Below, in pieces: positions 24,259-36,280 of a DNA stretch of 64,000 nt. Below the pieces are notes generated by a model, which was not told where the DNA came from, did not search any database, and worked only from the letters and a program-made list of their open reading frames with translations. How positions within the stretch are numbered: position 1 is the first letter of the stretch; each line of letters begins with the position of its first letter. The stretch is from Setoptus koraiensis (Eukaryota > Arthropoda): positions 10,602,001 through 10,666,000 of the forward strand of contig CM106585.1 of the NCBI GenBank assembly GCA_048013815.1, given 5' to 3'. The translations under genes and the position numbers were made by a program.

Positions 24259-26128
24259 ATGCTACCTATTAGTGATGAACGGCCAAGCCGGAAGCATAGA
24301 AATACAAACAGCAAAATTGAGGAGTCTCTTAGCAATGCCCGACAAACACAATCATCTAAATATGTTTCATTGTTGAATGGATATGCATGGTATAGATTGA
24401 TACAAATAATTTTCAATATCGATTTATTTTACTTGATAGACACAGACGATGCTAAGCAATATCTAGCAAGTAAGAGAATTAGTTTGTCTAGGAGGGAAGC
24501 TCCTCCGAAATTGCTGCCTAAAATTTCGTTACCACCCACCAAAAATGAGGCTGGAATTTATCCAATGGTCCCACTAAAAAAAATCACTCACCGGCCTGTT
24601 AATGCACAAGTTCGTGATGATAATACCATTATAGAATTTGCGCCAGACCAACCCCGTCAGCAACATCATGGTGCAGTGTCACCATCGGCGCTAGGTCAAC
24701 ACTCAAATTTAAACAATTCAGAGAGTCTCAACATCTTAGATCGCCTATATTTTATGTTGCCATTTAGAGAATATTATGAAAGATCACCACACTTGCAATT
24801 GGGGCTCAGATTTACTAGGACAATATGGACGCTTCTTTTGGTGATAATATTTTTCTATAAGATTTTTGCGGGTATTGTATCTTGTTTCTTTTTGAAGGAT
24901 GAAAGCTTTTATAGCTTTGAACTGCTCGTTCGCTTATCCTTCATGATCAATGCTGCCTCTTCTTGCAAAACTCTCATCACAAAGGGACATAAATTCTGGA
25001 ATTGTCTATCGCAAAAGTTATTTCTTGTTAGTTCTCAGACACAATGCAAGATTGCATCAGCACTGATTCTGCTTAATTTTGTCGACTTTATAGCAGTTCG
25101 TATGGTGCTTAGCCGTAAAGCTCTTGATTGGGCCTGCGTAACGAAAGAATATAATCCGAAATACATTTGGTCGACCCATTCATTCATCAACTTTGATAAC
25201 AATTTTATGGATGGTTTAAATCTCTATGTTCAGATTGGTAAAATCATTATTAGTTGTAGCTCTATTACCACCATAAGTTACATAATGTTATGCATCAAGG
25301 AACATGTTTATTCTACAAGGCACCTTCTGATTTTATCCAACAGTATCAAGAAGCATCCGATCTTGAGGAGGAGGAGGCTCAGAAAGAATCAGCGAGAGTC
25401 ACATATTAACAATATAAGATCAATTGCATCTAATCAACAGACAAATGAAGTTGTACCTAAAGATATTACCACTGCAACAGCTCTCCCGATAGATTCGAAT
25501 AATTTAGGCAGCGAGGCTTTCATGGGCAAGTTCCAAGATATCGAACAAAATCTGAATGAACTATACCTGTTTGTATCGCAACTAAATGAAATTAGTAGTG
25601 AACAAAATCTACTCGGTTTCGTCATCGTGCAAATTATGCTGACAACAATGTCGTTGATCGGTAAACAGAACGCTGAAATGGGAATATACTCTTGGGTTAT
25701 CAGAATGATGATACTAACTACGGGATTGGCGCCATACATCTGCGGACATCTACTTAATTCACAATTAAATCTTCTTTCAGAGCAGCTAGATCGTGTAATC
25801 ATCCAGCAACACTTGAATCACAATACTGGTGATCGTATCATAAGATTGAAGGAGCTCGTGAACGATATCAAAATTGATTGTGGTGGACTGTTTTCGTTCA
25901 ATATTCAATCAGGCATTAAATTCATAGTGGTCGCTGCTTCGGCTGGATTTTTTATCACACAAGAACGTAAGTCCCTCACTGATTACCTAGAGATCGTTCT
26001 ATCTGACGATTTTTCATCAATAAAATATTTGACAAAATCTAATGCACGATAATAATGATTTGATTCTTTCATCCCTCTCCTATCTACCAGAATGGAAATC
26101 AAGTGGTCATAGACATACACACGTGTAG
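24259..26128 (+). CDS. Gustatory-receptor-like 7-TM chemoreceptor
   Basis: Two exons: 24259-25966 and 26091-26128 (581 aa). The GTAAGT donor after CAAGAAC and the strong polypyrimidine acceptor ATCTACCAG replace the unspliced tail by QWKSSGHRHTHV. A long cytosolic N-terminus precedes seven hydrophobic segments (such as TIWTLLLVIIFFYKIF, IASALILLNFVDFIAV, IIISCSSITTISYIMLCI, LLGFVIVQIMLTTMSLIG, VIRMMILTTGLAPYICG, IKFIVVAASAGFFIT). A big intracellular loop lies between the fourth and fifth, and a short intron just after the last TM is typical of arthropod GRs. The TYhxxxxxF motif is not intact. Probably a ligand-gated ion channel on chemosensory neurons; ligand unknown. Confidence 0.7.
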
Positions 26129-26221
26129 TTCCAGTACCATCAACCTGGACAGCTATCAAAATTTACATTCTAATATTATACAGAATCTAAAATCTTGTAA
26201 AGTTTATTAATTGTTACGTTC

Positions 26222-28246
26222 TCAACCACTAAATATTTCTTTTAGCTTGTCTAATATTTGATTCTTGGAATTTATGTTTGTTCTAATCAAGTTTGTTTCA
26301 CTGAGATCAGGGTCAATGTCGCAATCCAACTCCTTGGCTGCCTGTTGAAAGGCTTTTCCAAAAAAGTTTTTCTTCGATGCTTGAGCCAGTGGTGGTAAGC
26401 CAACAATGATTGTTTGTTCTTCATTGTTGTAATCTGGTGCAAACAAAACAAGTGGCATTTTAGTGGCTCGTCGAGCAGTTCGAGTATTCTTCGAAGCCAC
26501 ATAGGCAGTGAGTAAAAATCTGGCAAATGCCATCAGAGAGTTCCCAAGAGCAAAATCCTTTGATATATTTGATTGCTCTTGGAGATCGACGTGAAGGAAA
26601 ATACCTACATCAATCACTTTCATAGTTACTATAAGTGCTTTCACTTGTTCAAATATCGACTTCATTTGGTGGCGAGCAGCATCAAACCCTTGTTCCAGCA
26701 GAGCGAAATCATCACAAGATAAACTCTGAATGGCACGAACAAATCGCTCATTAGTAGTAGTGTTTGATTCATGTGATTCTAATAATGCACGTACTGCTAG
26801 AACAACATCGTTGGCACTGAAAGTATTCTTGAATCCACAAGTGACAACGAAGGCCTTAGTAATAAGGTCTTGGAGATTATATTTGTCTTGGAAATCGCCT
26901 CGACAGACTTCTTCAACATCACTTATTAGATTCTTTTTGTAGTCTAAATCCATGGCAACATAATTTTGTTTGCACTGTATCAATTTGAGGCCGCATTCGA
27001 CTAGAAATTCAAGTAGGTTACGTTGACCTTTGTCATTCCATAATTTGAACCTACAAGCGGTCAATTGTGTGTTCCACAGACTATCATAAAGTGTCCATTT
27101 ACGGTATAGATCTACTTGCAAATCTTTTTGCCACTTTATCTCCCAACTTTTAGAATCCCTTTTATTCACGCTATGAGCATTCGATGGTCCAGCCCTTCTT
27201 CGGTGCGGATCAATTGGTCTTCGATAGGGATCAGCAATTCTCGATCGTTGTGACACAACGCTAGCGCTGTCTGAAAAAAGAGAATCATTATCATCATCAA
27301 TACCAAATAAATCCTTCATTTGATTGCGTTGATTGCTTCTATCAACGGGAGAACGATCCCTCCTGGGATTAGTGTCGCCTCTTCTACTTGTTGCGTTATC
27401 TGAGGAACTATGATTGGACGAGGCTGCATGTCTGAGCTTGAGTCTGGCGATGTGACGCTCTAGCTTTTTTGCTTCTTCTTCGAAAAGTTTAAGGTCTATT
27501 TTCTCGGATGACATCTGATAGGTTAGTCCAACTACACCAAGCCACAATAGATAGTTGTTGTCTTTAGACAGAGACCAAGCCAGCTCATATATGATAACAG
27601 AGACTGGCCTGGTGTAATAGTTGAATTCTTCATATTCAAACATGAGCTTTTGTTTCTTGAGAAGCCACTGCCTTATCTCCTGTCTCTTGCTCAGCTGTTC
27701 GGTTGTTAGATCCCTGGGATTTGCATTTAACAAATCTATATCAGCCTCCTCCTCTTCGTCCTCGGCATCGTCGTCACGTTGTGCAGTAGTGGTAGGATGA
27801 TCAGAGGCTGATGTCTTGGTGGCAACAGGTCGTTTCTTTCTCATAAATATTTTATTTTTGTCTGGTATATGAAGGTCTGGCTCATTTTTTGTAATGAGCA
27901 ATTTGACATTTGGATTCTTATAATAATTGAATACATTGACGGGCCTGTGTGAGTCAATGACAAAGAATGTGAGATTTTTTGGTGGCTTCAATATGCTAGG
28001 TATGTCAATGGAGTTGCCAAAATTCAACAAGATGATATAATCGACTGAGTTTGAGTATTCTTCAAATGATCTGCCTAAGTTGTCGAATGTGGCCACTGGC
28101 ACAACACTATATTGTAGATTGTAAGATTCTAATAATGATTGCAATATTTTACAAGCGCAAATGGCGTCCACATCTAGGGCGCACATGATAAGTATGCGAC
28201 CGCTTAGTTTTTCAAAGAATTCCTTCCTAATATCGGTGATTATCAT
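26222..28246 (-). CDS. CDC45: DNA replication factor CDC45
   Basis: Component of the CMG helicase (CDC45-MCM-GINS) at replication forks. Intronless frame of 674 aa (family ~550-650). The N-terminal DHH-phosphoesterase-like fold shows ALDVDAICACKILQ and DYIILLNFG, then VIDSHRPVNVFNYY. A strongly acidic insert (DDDAEDEEEEADIDLL) and EYEEFNYYTRPVSVIIYELAW follow, as in metazoan CDC45. A second charged, disordered insert carries DLFGIDDDND. The C-terminal half includes LYRKWTLYDSLWNTQLTACRFKLW and DVGIFLHVDLQEQS. The inactive DHH site (ALDVDA) is normal for CDC45. Its 3' end faces the receptor gene (93 bases apart). Confidence 0.94.
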   Translation of the reverse strand: MIITDIRKEFFEKLSGRILIMCALDVDAICACKILQSLLESYNLQYSVVPVATFDNLGRSFEEYSNSVDYIILLNFGNSIDIPSILKPPKNLTFFVIDSHRPVNVFNYYKNPNVKLLITKNEPDLHIPDKNKIFMRKKRPVATKTSASDHPTTTAQRDDDAEDEEEEADIDLLNANPRDLTTEQLSKRQEIRQWLLKKQKLMFEYEEFNYYTRPVSVIIYELAWSLSKDNNYLLWLGVVGLTYQMSSEKIDLKLFEEEAKKLERHIARLKLRHAASSNHSSSDNATSRRGDTNPRRDRSPVDRSNQRNQMKDLFGIDDDNDSLFSDSASVVSQRSRIADPYRRPIDPHRRRAGPSNAHSVNKRDSKSWEIKWQKDLQVDLYRKWTLYDSLWNTQLTACRFKLWNDKGQRNLLEFLVECGLKLIQCKQNYVAMDLDYKKNLISDVEEVCRGDFQDKYNLQDLITKAFVVTCGFKNTFSANDVVLAVRALLESHESNTTTNERFVRAIQSLSCDDFALLEQGFDAARHQMKSIFEQVKALIVTMKVIDVGIFLHVDLQEQSNISKDFALGNSLMAFARFLLTAYVASKNTRTARRATKMPLVLFAPDYNNEEQTIIVGLPPLAQASKKNFFGKAFQQAAKELDCDIDPDLSETNLIRTNINSKNQILDKLKEIFSG

Positions 28247-29070
28247 CCTTATAGCCTATTAGAAAATTTTGTATTTTTACAATTTAAATAATAAAATAAT
28301 ATGTTACAGAGATAATGATGATGGTGGCGATAAGAATAGTAATAGATAATAGTAATATTATAGTACATAGATAACATAGATACAATTAATAATATTAAAA
28401 CAAGAATGATAATTGCATCTCATCGTTGTTGGTTGTTGTTGTTCATGTTGTGGTTATGCTACAGTGGCGCCGGTTGTTGTATTTGTTTGATTTAATTTAC
28501 CGCGATTTGTCCTCGTTTTTCGCGCCTCTTTGCTGGCTTCTCTCAGTGCTTGGGAATGGAGAACAATCGTCGATCAAGATCAGTGTCGATGAAAGTGCCT
28601 GCCGTCACGGAAAACATGCGTACGGATCGACGATGTCATTGTGTCGAGGAACGCGTCACATCGACCGGCGATGTGTGCATAGAAATCCTCAGGGAGGATT
28701 CCACTGCATTTTTGGAGCGGACTTGTTGCTGCCATTTTCGGGTATATAGTGTGTAGTTATGCCCTCGTGTAATGTATTGCAGTATATATTTATCAGACAT
28801 CATGTGCTATATCAATCATATGATATTCCCAACTGATAGGCCAATTCAATTATCTAATGCTTGTCATCTCTTGTTACATGGTGAAAACAGTAATCACTAT
28901 CACTGATGAGATACTGAACGTGTAAATTAGTCAGTTCACGCCAGGTGATACGAACGCCAGCAATTCTTTTATCATTATCTCAAACATTCACAAACATAAC
29001 CAGACCAAACATAACAGCACAGAACATTTCACCGGAATTTTAAATTTGAAACAAACTCTCACCAACTATA
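28247..29070. other. Divergent promoter region between CDC45 and MRI1
   Basis: About 820 bases between two divergent starts. An ORF in GC-richer sequence at 28,500-28,750 has no recognised domain. The proximal part includes GCGCC- and CGATGTC-rich sequence that could be promoter. Confidence 0.4.
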
Positions 29071-30536
29071 ATGGACACTGCAAAAGAAACCATCAATTGT
29101 ATCGAAACGCACCAATGCGACTATAGCCAAGTGCCCAGCTCGCTGGAGTCGATCAGGTTCGACAGGGAAATAAAAAAATTAAAAGTCCTCGACCAGACGG
29201 CTCTTCCTTGCGTGTAAGTGACTAAAACTTGACCTTAACTTTTGATCAGAATAATTTAACATGTAACACAATTCTCACAATAACCCGAAATTCAGTACGC
29301 GATATATTGATATTAAAGACAGTGTCGATGGACACAAGGCAATCACCAATATGGTCGTAAGAGGGGCACCGTGCATTGCTGCTGTTGGATGTCTCTCCAT
29401 TGTGGCCGAAATGAACCTTCCAGATATGATACATGACCTGGAATTGAGCAAAGACAGCCTATTGGAGTCCATCAAAGTGCGATCCTATTACTTGACCACA
29501 TCCAGGCCCACAGCTGTTAATCTGAGAAAATCTCTAGACATGCTAGTCAATTATGCTGAATCTGTTAAGGACCGAGCCAGTAATATATTTGAGCTCATAG
29601 ACGATATTACTAATTTTTGTGTCAGAGCTCTGGAAAATGGTATACAACTAAATAGAACGTTGGGAAATTTTGGTGCAGAAGCACTCCTTGAGGGAAAAGA
29701 TAAAAATCAAGGAATAACAATATTAACACATTGTAACACTGGAGCGCTTGCCACTGTTGGTTATGGCACTGCCTTAGGAGTCATTAGGAGTCTAAGAAAT
29801 AAAGGCGTCCTCAAACATGTATATTGTACTGAGACACGACCCTATAATCAGGTACGTCGATCATTTCACATAGATCCAAGATGATTCATATCAAAACTAT
29901 AGCGGCTGAAGGTTGATATTAATCTAGTCTTTTCCTTTATTTCTCATTAGGGCTCGAGATTGACCGGTAAGTGTTTTTCTATCAATTGCTAGATACTTTC
30001 TATCTATTCTTGAAATCAAATCTAATCAACCGGTCACATGCTCTTACTCTTCAGCCTATGAATTGGTTCACGAAAAAATGCCGGCAACTCTTATATGCGA
30101 CAGTATGGTTGCATCACTGATGTCCAACAAAAAAGCTATTATTGATGCGGTTGTTGTAGGAGCAGATTGTGTAGCCAAAAATGGTGATACCGCCAACAAA
30201 ATTGGAACACTACAGATTGCCATAATATCCAAGCATTTTGGAGTTCCCTTCTATGTAGCAGCTCCTACGCAATCGATAGACTTCACGATTGAGAACCAGG
30301 ACGGCATCCACGTTGAACAGAGACCCAGTGAGGAAATGAAAAGGATAGGATGCATAAAATTAGCACCCGATGAAATTGATGTTTGGAATCCGTGTTTTGA
30401 TCTGACGCCTGCGAAATATATCACTGGCATCATCACAGAGTACGGATTGTTTAGACCGGAAAATCTCCATGATCTTGCCAAACTGATGGAGGAGTCGATT
30501 GGCAACAGCGAAGATCTGGCACGGGCCAATTTCTGA
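29071..30536 (+). CDS. MRI1: Methylthioribose-1-phosphate isomerase
   Basis: Methionine salvage enzyme converting MTR-1-P to MTRu-1-P; cytosolic, eIF2B-alpha-like fold. Four exons: 29071-29213, 29296-29851, a 16-nt microexon 29951-29966 (GSRLT plus one base), and 30055-30536 (398 aa; human 369). Key motifs are NMVVRGAPCIAAVG (phosphate site), ILTHCNTGALATVGYGTALG with the catalytic Cys, TETRPYNQGSRLTAYEL (restored only when the microexon is included), and VVGADCVAKNGDTANKIGT with the catalytic Asp. The C-terminus (DLTPAKYITGIITEYG) is canonical. All junctions keep frame. Confidence 0.95.
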
Positions 30537-31640
30537 TGCCCCATTTATCGATACATAACCATCGGGTTTGATTGCTAAGAAAAACCTTAATATTTATGAC
30601 GGGTTGAAATTGAAACGGTCTCTAGTGACCTTGATGCCCGTGCGAATCGCGCATCACTAATGAGGAAATGTTGAATTGATTTACAAAGTAATACCCAAGT
30701 CTGCACCCGAATTTGGGTCTGTGATACACAGACCTGCTAAGCTCTGTGCCCTGAACAAGAGAAGGCCTCTTCACTAAATTTGTGATCAGGCTATAATCTA
30801 GGTAATTCTTGGACTCAAAGGACCTTACTTTCATTTCGAGAAACTTAAATTTATGCATGATCGTTGATTCTCATTTAGTGAGTAAGAGTAGAGCCTGTTT
30901 ACATGTTCGCGAGGTTGTGACGAAAAAGCGGCCAGTAAATCCTCTCTGTGTGTCACCATCTTGAACTCGATGCATGTCATATCCACTTTCCATTTGAGAG
31001 CGGCAATAGTAAAGTGTAATCACAAGTGTGTGAGTCATTATCAGTTGAGCAAGTGTCAGTTGAGCAACCGATAGTTCGAGCAAACGATCATCGAACAATT
31101 GATACGGAACCCCTCTGCCTCGACAGATGATTACCACTATTTTTCCATTAGCGATCTGAAGCTCGAGTAAAATTCTTTTGGAAATTAGTCCGCCGTTAGA
31201 TGCACCACTACTTACTAATAAATTTACTGAATGGCGGAAAAGCGAGCATACCGCTGGGAGGCATCACGCTCTAGTCTCAATCGAACTGACTGATGAGAGG
31301 AATCAACCGGGGTCAAGTTGCGATAAATCGAATATCATAGGCGCACTTTGACGTCGAATCTCAGACTCAGTCATGGTTTCTATTTCATCCTCTTGCCAAG
31401 CCGCACGTGCCCAATAACTTTTTTCGCATATTGTCTATTTGATAAAATAAAACCAAAGACTAATACAAACTCTGATTTCAGATTCAGAATATTATTTGTT
31501 AAGAGGAGAGATGAATGAAAGATTACCGAAAAAACGTTCAAAAATATTTAATGATGAACAGTATATAATTCCAAATACATCGAAACATTCCTACAAGAGA
31601 GTTTAGAAAGTTAATGACAAAGGTACTCACACTGTCGGTA
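30537..31640. other. Intergenic
   Basis: About 1.1 kb after MRI1, before the mosaic region. Short frames only, none with a recognisable domain. Confidence 0.5.
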
Positions 31641-32077
31641 CTGTCGGTGTGTCCTGCAATGTATGTAGACCCTAAAAAGATACGACGCAGGTTGGGTGGA
31701 CTGGAATATGGTGCTGGACATGGAAGGAGGCCCAAATTGGGTTGGCAACTACGGTATGTCATGGCGAGCAGTTGTCGTTTCTACACCTGGACTATCTTAA
31801 CTGATCAATCAATAGTTATTAACGCAATAATTTATAAATTGATGTGCTTGTTTTTCTCTCCCCCTCAGTTGATGCGCCGATTTTGTTCGATGAGGACAAG
31901 CAAGTTTATTACAAGAATCCCATGTATTATGTGTTGGCGCATTTTTCACGATTCTTTGAACCAGATGCACGAATCTTGGACAGTGAATTATTCAATTCAA
32001 CTAGCTGCAAGCCAGACAACTCTTCGGTTGAAGTCATAGCAGCTAAGAGGCCAGATAGATCACATTATTCCGTTGTT
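31641..32077 (+). pseudogene. 3' fragment of a glucosylceramidase gene
   Basis: Near-copy of the last two exons of the complete GBA gene at 45,902-48,250. It holds part of the exon 2-3 intron, an exon at 31670-31753 (DAGWVDWNMVLDMEGGPNW), an intron, and an exon from 31869 (VDAPILFDEDKQVYY, AHFSRFFEPDARIL). Similarity ends abruptly near 32,077, in the codons for HYSVV, so the last ~40 residues are missing. The intron here lacks the ~190-bp insertion seen in the complete gene. With no 5' part in front of it, this piece cannot make an enzyme. Splice sites are intact, so the break looks recent. Confidence 0.85.
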
Positions 32078-33420
32078 CTGAAATTAGCATCAAGTAAATA
32101 TGAAATAATACAAACATTCTCTCTACCGTAAATATTCACGGCTTCATCTATACTCCTAATTTTCTCCATGACAATCATAACTCGGGAAAGTTGTTGAGTT
32201 AGCGTTTGTTCGCTGAAAGAGATCAATTGGAAACACTTATGCAGGGGGATGTGGTCTTCCACTGTAGCCACTTGTCTAGAGACTGGCAACCAATAAACCA
32301 GCCGTCCCCCAATGACAATGTGATTGGCCGCAAATGTCAACAAGTCTGTTAAGATATCTCTCATTTTATAATCTATCTTGGATGGAAAATGTTGAGCATA
32401 AGCATCAAATGGCAAGAGTTTGGCTTTTTGCGTTCCAACTTTTTCTGTAGATTCACGAATACCATAGGGTGGATCTGTAATGATTGCATCTATCGTTAAA
32501 GATGACCTGAATGGACTGCGCGCGGCATCTGATACTAAGACATCTAAATATTTATCATCAAGGTTGTATTGGGCCAGGTTGCACCTGACACTTTCGTCTG
32601 GCTGTCTCGTTTTCAGACCTTGCCTAGATGGTTTGGAGCGTCCATGTAGAAGTAGAAAATTTATATCAGAACCAAACACGTAGGCACCTTGATATGCTGC
32701 GCCAATGAGAAGGCTACCTGAACCAACGAATGGATCATATACTAGGGAGTTTTTCTTTATATTGGCCACGTTTGCCATTATTAGGCTAAGAGTAGGGTCC
32801 ATGGACGTATTTGCAATGAATTTTCTCGTTTTTAGACTAAAGTGTTTAATAATAGATCTATTGCCATCTGTTAGCCATCGTGTGAAGAATAATCGCTTGG
32901 GTTTGCTGTCGGACGTGATGATATTTGGATCTTCGCCGTAATATTCAAACAAAAAATAGACCTGTTCGGGATTTTTCAGATTGATTTTGCCTTTGAAACC
33001 GGACAAGAAGTGCATTTTTTCTATCGTTTGAATTTTGTACTCTTGAGATGCTTTGGAGCCATAGCTTTCCACGTTGATTCTGAATGATTGTTTCGTAAAA
33101 CTACTCTCTCCCGTGATATTCACTCTGACACTTTCATAAAGATCATCGTGAGATTCTGACGAGTGAGCCAAGATCTCCGATAGACTCTTGGCGAGAACAC
33201 TGTTTGCCACACATTGTTTCAATGAGCTGATATCACCAGTTTCCACAACAATATAAGGATCATGTGGGGAGCACGGGATATCCGTTGTGAGATTGAATTC
33301 GCATTGATACTTCGTTGCCAATGCTCTAAATTCGGGCCAACGGAATGTCAAATGCTCCTTAACGAAATGTATAAGATAAAGTTTTTTAGTTGAATTCATC
33401 TGTCCGGTGAAATTGGGCAT
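32065..33420 (-). CDS. TRMT11: tRNA (guanine-N2) methyltransferase TRMT11, altered C-terminus
   Basis: Catalytic subunit that, with TRMT112, makes m2G10 in tRNA. Intronless frame of 451 aa. The N-terminal THUMP-like half includes YLIHFVKEHLTFRWPEF, then TRWLTDGNRSIIKHFSLKTRKFI...TSMDPTLSLIMAN. The SAM-binding methyltransferase follows, with VYDPFVGSGSLLIGAAYQGA, FGSDI and the catalytic DPPYG in IITDPPYGIRES. The end is odd: the last residues (FRTTE and stop) are read from the antisense of the GBA fragment at 32,065-32,077. The usual 'F+E+YF' tail seen in vertebrate TRMT11 is absent. The enzyme core is complete, so it may still function. Confidence 0.92.
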   Translation of the reverse strand: MPNFTGQMNSTKKLYLIHFVKEHLTFRWPEFRALATKYQCEFNLTTDIPCSPHDPYIVVETGDISSLKQCVANSVLAKSLSEILAHSSESHDDLYESVRVNITGESSFTKQSFRINVESYGSKASQEYKIQTIEKMHFLSGFKGKINLKNPEQVYFLFEYYGEDPNIITSDSKPKRLFFTRWLTDGNRSIIKHFSLKTRKFIANTSMDPTLSLIMANVANIKKNSLVYDPFVGSGSLLIGAAYQGAYVFGSDINFLLLHGRSKPSRQGLKTRQPDESVRCNLAQYNLDDKYLDVLVSDAARSPFRSSLTIDAIITDPPYGIRESTEKVGTQKAKLLPFDAYAQHFPSKIDYKMRDILTDLLTFAANHIVIGGRLVYWLPVSRQVATVEDHIPLHKCFQLISFSEQTLTQQLSRVMIVMEKIRSIDEAVNIYGRENVCIISYLLDANFRTTE

Positions 33421-33578
33421 TTGAAGTTGAAGAACAGAAAAGAATGGTCCTTACTCCCCATGATATAAACACATAAAAGTTTTATGTGTTTTATGATAAA
33501 ACACATGCAGCAGGATAAATAGAAGTGCTCACATTTTTGAAAAAACACATGGTGAAACTATCGATCACCCTATGCTGA

Positions 33579-34322
<744 letters not shown>

Positions 34323-34560
34323 CGGTTCATCTCTGTTTTGGTTTGCTTATTCACTGGTGATCCGGCGACGTGTGGGTCGGGCGCGATCACGTTTCAAGAC
34401 GCACGGGACTGGATAATAGTGCCCGGTGGGTCGCCTGACGGGCTAAATGGGTCTGTTCTGGCGATGAATGTTGAGCTGGTGGGGATCGAGAAACGTCGAG
34501 CGTGTAGCGATGATAGGAAGAGAGCAACAAGACGGCCGTGAACATAGTGGTTGTCAAGTT
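34323..34560. other. GC-rich unexplained block after the GBA fragment
   Basis: Base composition rises clearly above the AT-rich surroundings over about 34,345-34,545. An open frame runs through it (GDPATCGSGAITFQDARDW, then VPGGSPDGLNG) but I recognise no family on either strand. Confidence 0.4.
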
Positions 34561-34786
34561 TTATCTTTCAGTCAACCATTGTTGATCATTATTTATTTTC
34601 TTTCATTGATTTGTAACTAGTATTTGTGCATTGGTACTCATGTTATTATAATACCAATTGTCCAATAATTGATCTGGATACCAGACTGGTTTGATTGATT
34701 CTTAAAATTGTAATCGTTAAAGTAGTAAGAGTATTGTATATTCAATCATGACTCAGATATCACATGTAAGAACTTTCTATGTTATC

Positions 34787-36280
34787 TCAGACTTGGCATG
34801 AGTAATTGTGAGTGTCAAGAAAGCCACCAATGGATCTGGAAAATGGTGAGAACCAAGTTCGAAAGTCTTTTCCAAACACAACCATAAAGCTGTGCATGCT
34901 ACCACGTTTTGGCCTATTTAATTCTTTTTTAAGGTGTTCAATACCTGTCTCATCATTCCAGATTGCCTTCAGCTGGAATACAAACATTATGATTGTAAAG
35001 ATCGCAAAGAGCATGGCTTCGAAGACTAGGAAAATCAATACAATTAAATTATAAGTAGAGGGGTGACCAGATATTGAGGTTCCGGTGCACTCTTGAAAAT
35101 CCGAATCGAAGCAAATATAGAAATGTGTCAGAGATAATATCAGCGCATGGATAGATATTAAAGCTATATACATCTGTTCGATTGGTAGTGTGATGAGAGA
35201 AGAGTTTGTCGAAAAAAAGAGGGCTTAGTTTAGTTTCATCGATTGTTCTATCTATTGTAGAGAACCATGTTAGCTCGATATAAACTTACCGTAAAAAGAA
35301 CAAAAAATTTCTGATTGTTCTCCCCAACACAGTTATTGACCCTAGCGTAATGACGAAAAAGGGAAGAATCATTAATAAACAGAGATAGTCTCGCGATTTG
35401 GACACAGTTGAAAACTCTTCGTTCAACACATACCATGGACAATGGTGATCCATTTTTCTTATGCATCGCTGACAAACTGAACAGTGATGGGCTCGTTCCG
35501 GCTTAACCTGTGTGTGTGTACAATTCGAAGAGGTTATTAGTCCACATTTCGTGATAATTCATAGTAGAAAAAATCTTTCAGACAAGGACTTATCCGCGTA
35601 AATTATTGAACTTACAGAGCAACATTTTTGGCATTTATAGAGGACCTGTCCCTCGGCCATACCCAGCTCTTGAATAGCATGGCGAGTTGCTGTGCCTGAT
35701 ATAGCCAGATTGCGTGAGAGAGGTGAAAGCAAATGTTGAAATAGATGAGAATTTAAATAACCATGCTACTGTCGCCTAGACTGTGGAAACTCTATCGGGA
35801 TTCTGTTCAGAATATCCCGACGGCTACGGGATAATGGTCAAGCACGAGCCTCGATCATTGATTTCTTACCTCTTGGGACGGCGCCCTGTGTAGGTGAACA
35901 TTTGAATGATACATGCGGGGAGACATGAGTAGAGAGCTCGGGTTAATTCAGTGGCAGTCGCAATTTATGGGAGCACATGACTTATATATAAGCTTGTTTG
36001 TATTTACCGGATTTGTAAACATCGTCCGTAAATGCGAAGCAATAGCCAAGAATGAGAATAGTTCAAATATGATCAAATTGACGGTTTTATATAAAGTACT
36101 ATTGCCTGGTAATAATATCACAAATACGACCACATATTGCGAGAAGGCCATCAGCAACCAGGTGGTTATTGCGCAAACCATGCCACAAATATCCTTAACA
36201 AACCAAACCATTTTTACACGTCTAGTAAAGATGTGCGAGTCTGAGGGAAAATTCTTGGAAAAAAGAGTAAATGTAATCAT
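34787..36280 (-). CDS. DHHC palmitoyltransferase, ZDHHC3/7 type
   Basis: Golgi S-acyltransferase with four TM helices. Six exons: 36280-36008, 35885-35870 (16-nt microexon), 35695-35616, 35507-35434, 35341-35290 and 35173-34787 (293 aa, all in frame). The start is uncertain: ATG 36280 or 36211 (MVWFVKD). TM1-2 are in exon 1 ([33 protein letters not shown]). The microexon supplies GAVPR. The catalytic cysteine-rich domain reads [31 protein letters not shown] and [13 protein letters not shown]. The last exon has [27 protein letters not shown] and [11 protein letters not shown], diagnostic for the ZDHHC3/7 (GODZ) branch. Splice-site placement was by eye but fits the human alignment exactly. Confidence 0.9.

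Noticed and set aside
30622-31137. Two minus-strand ORFs after MRI1
   Set aside because: No recognisable domain, no splice logic linking them; probably chance frames.
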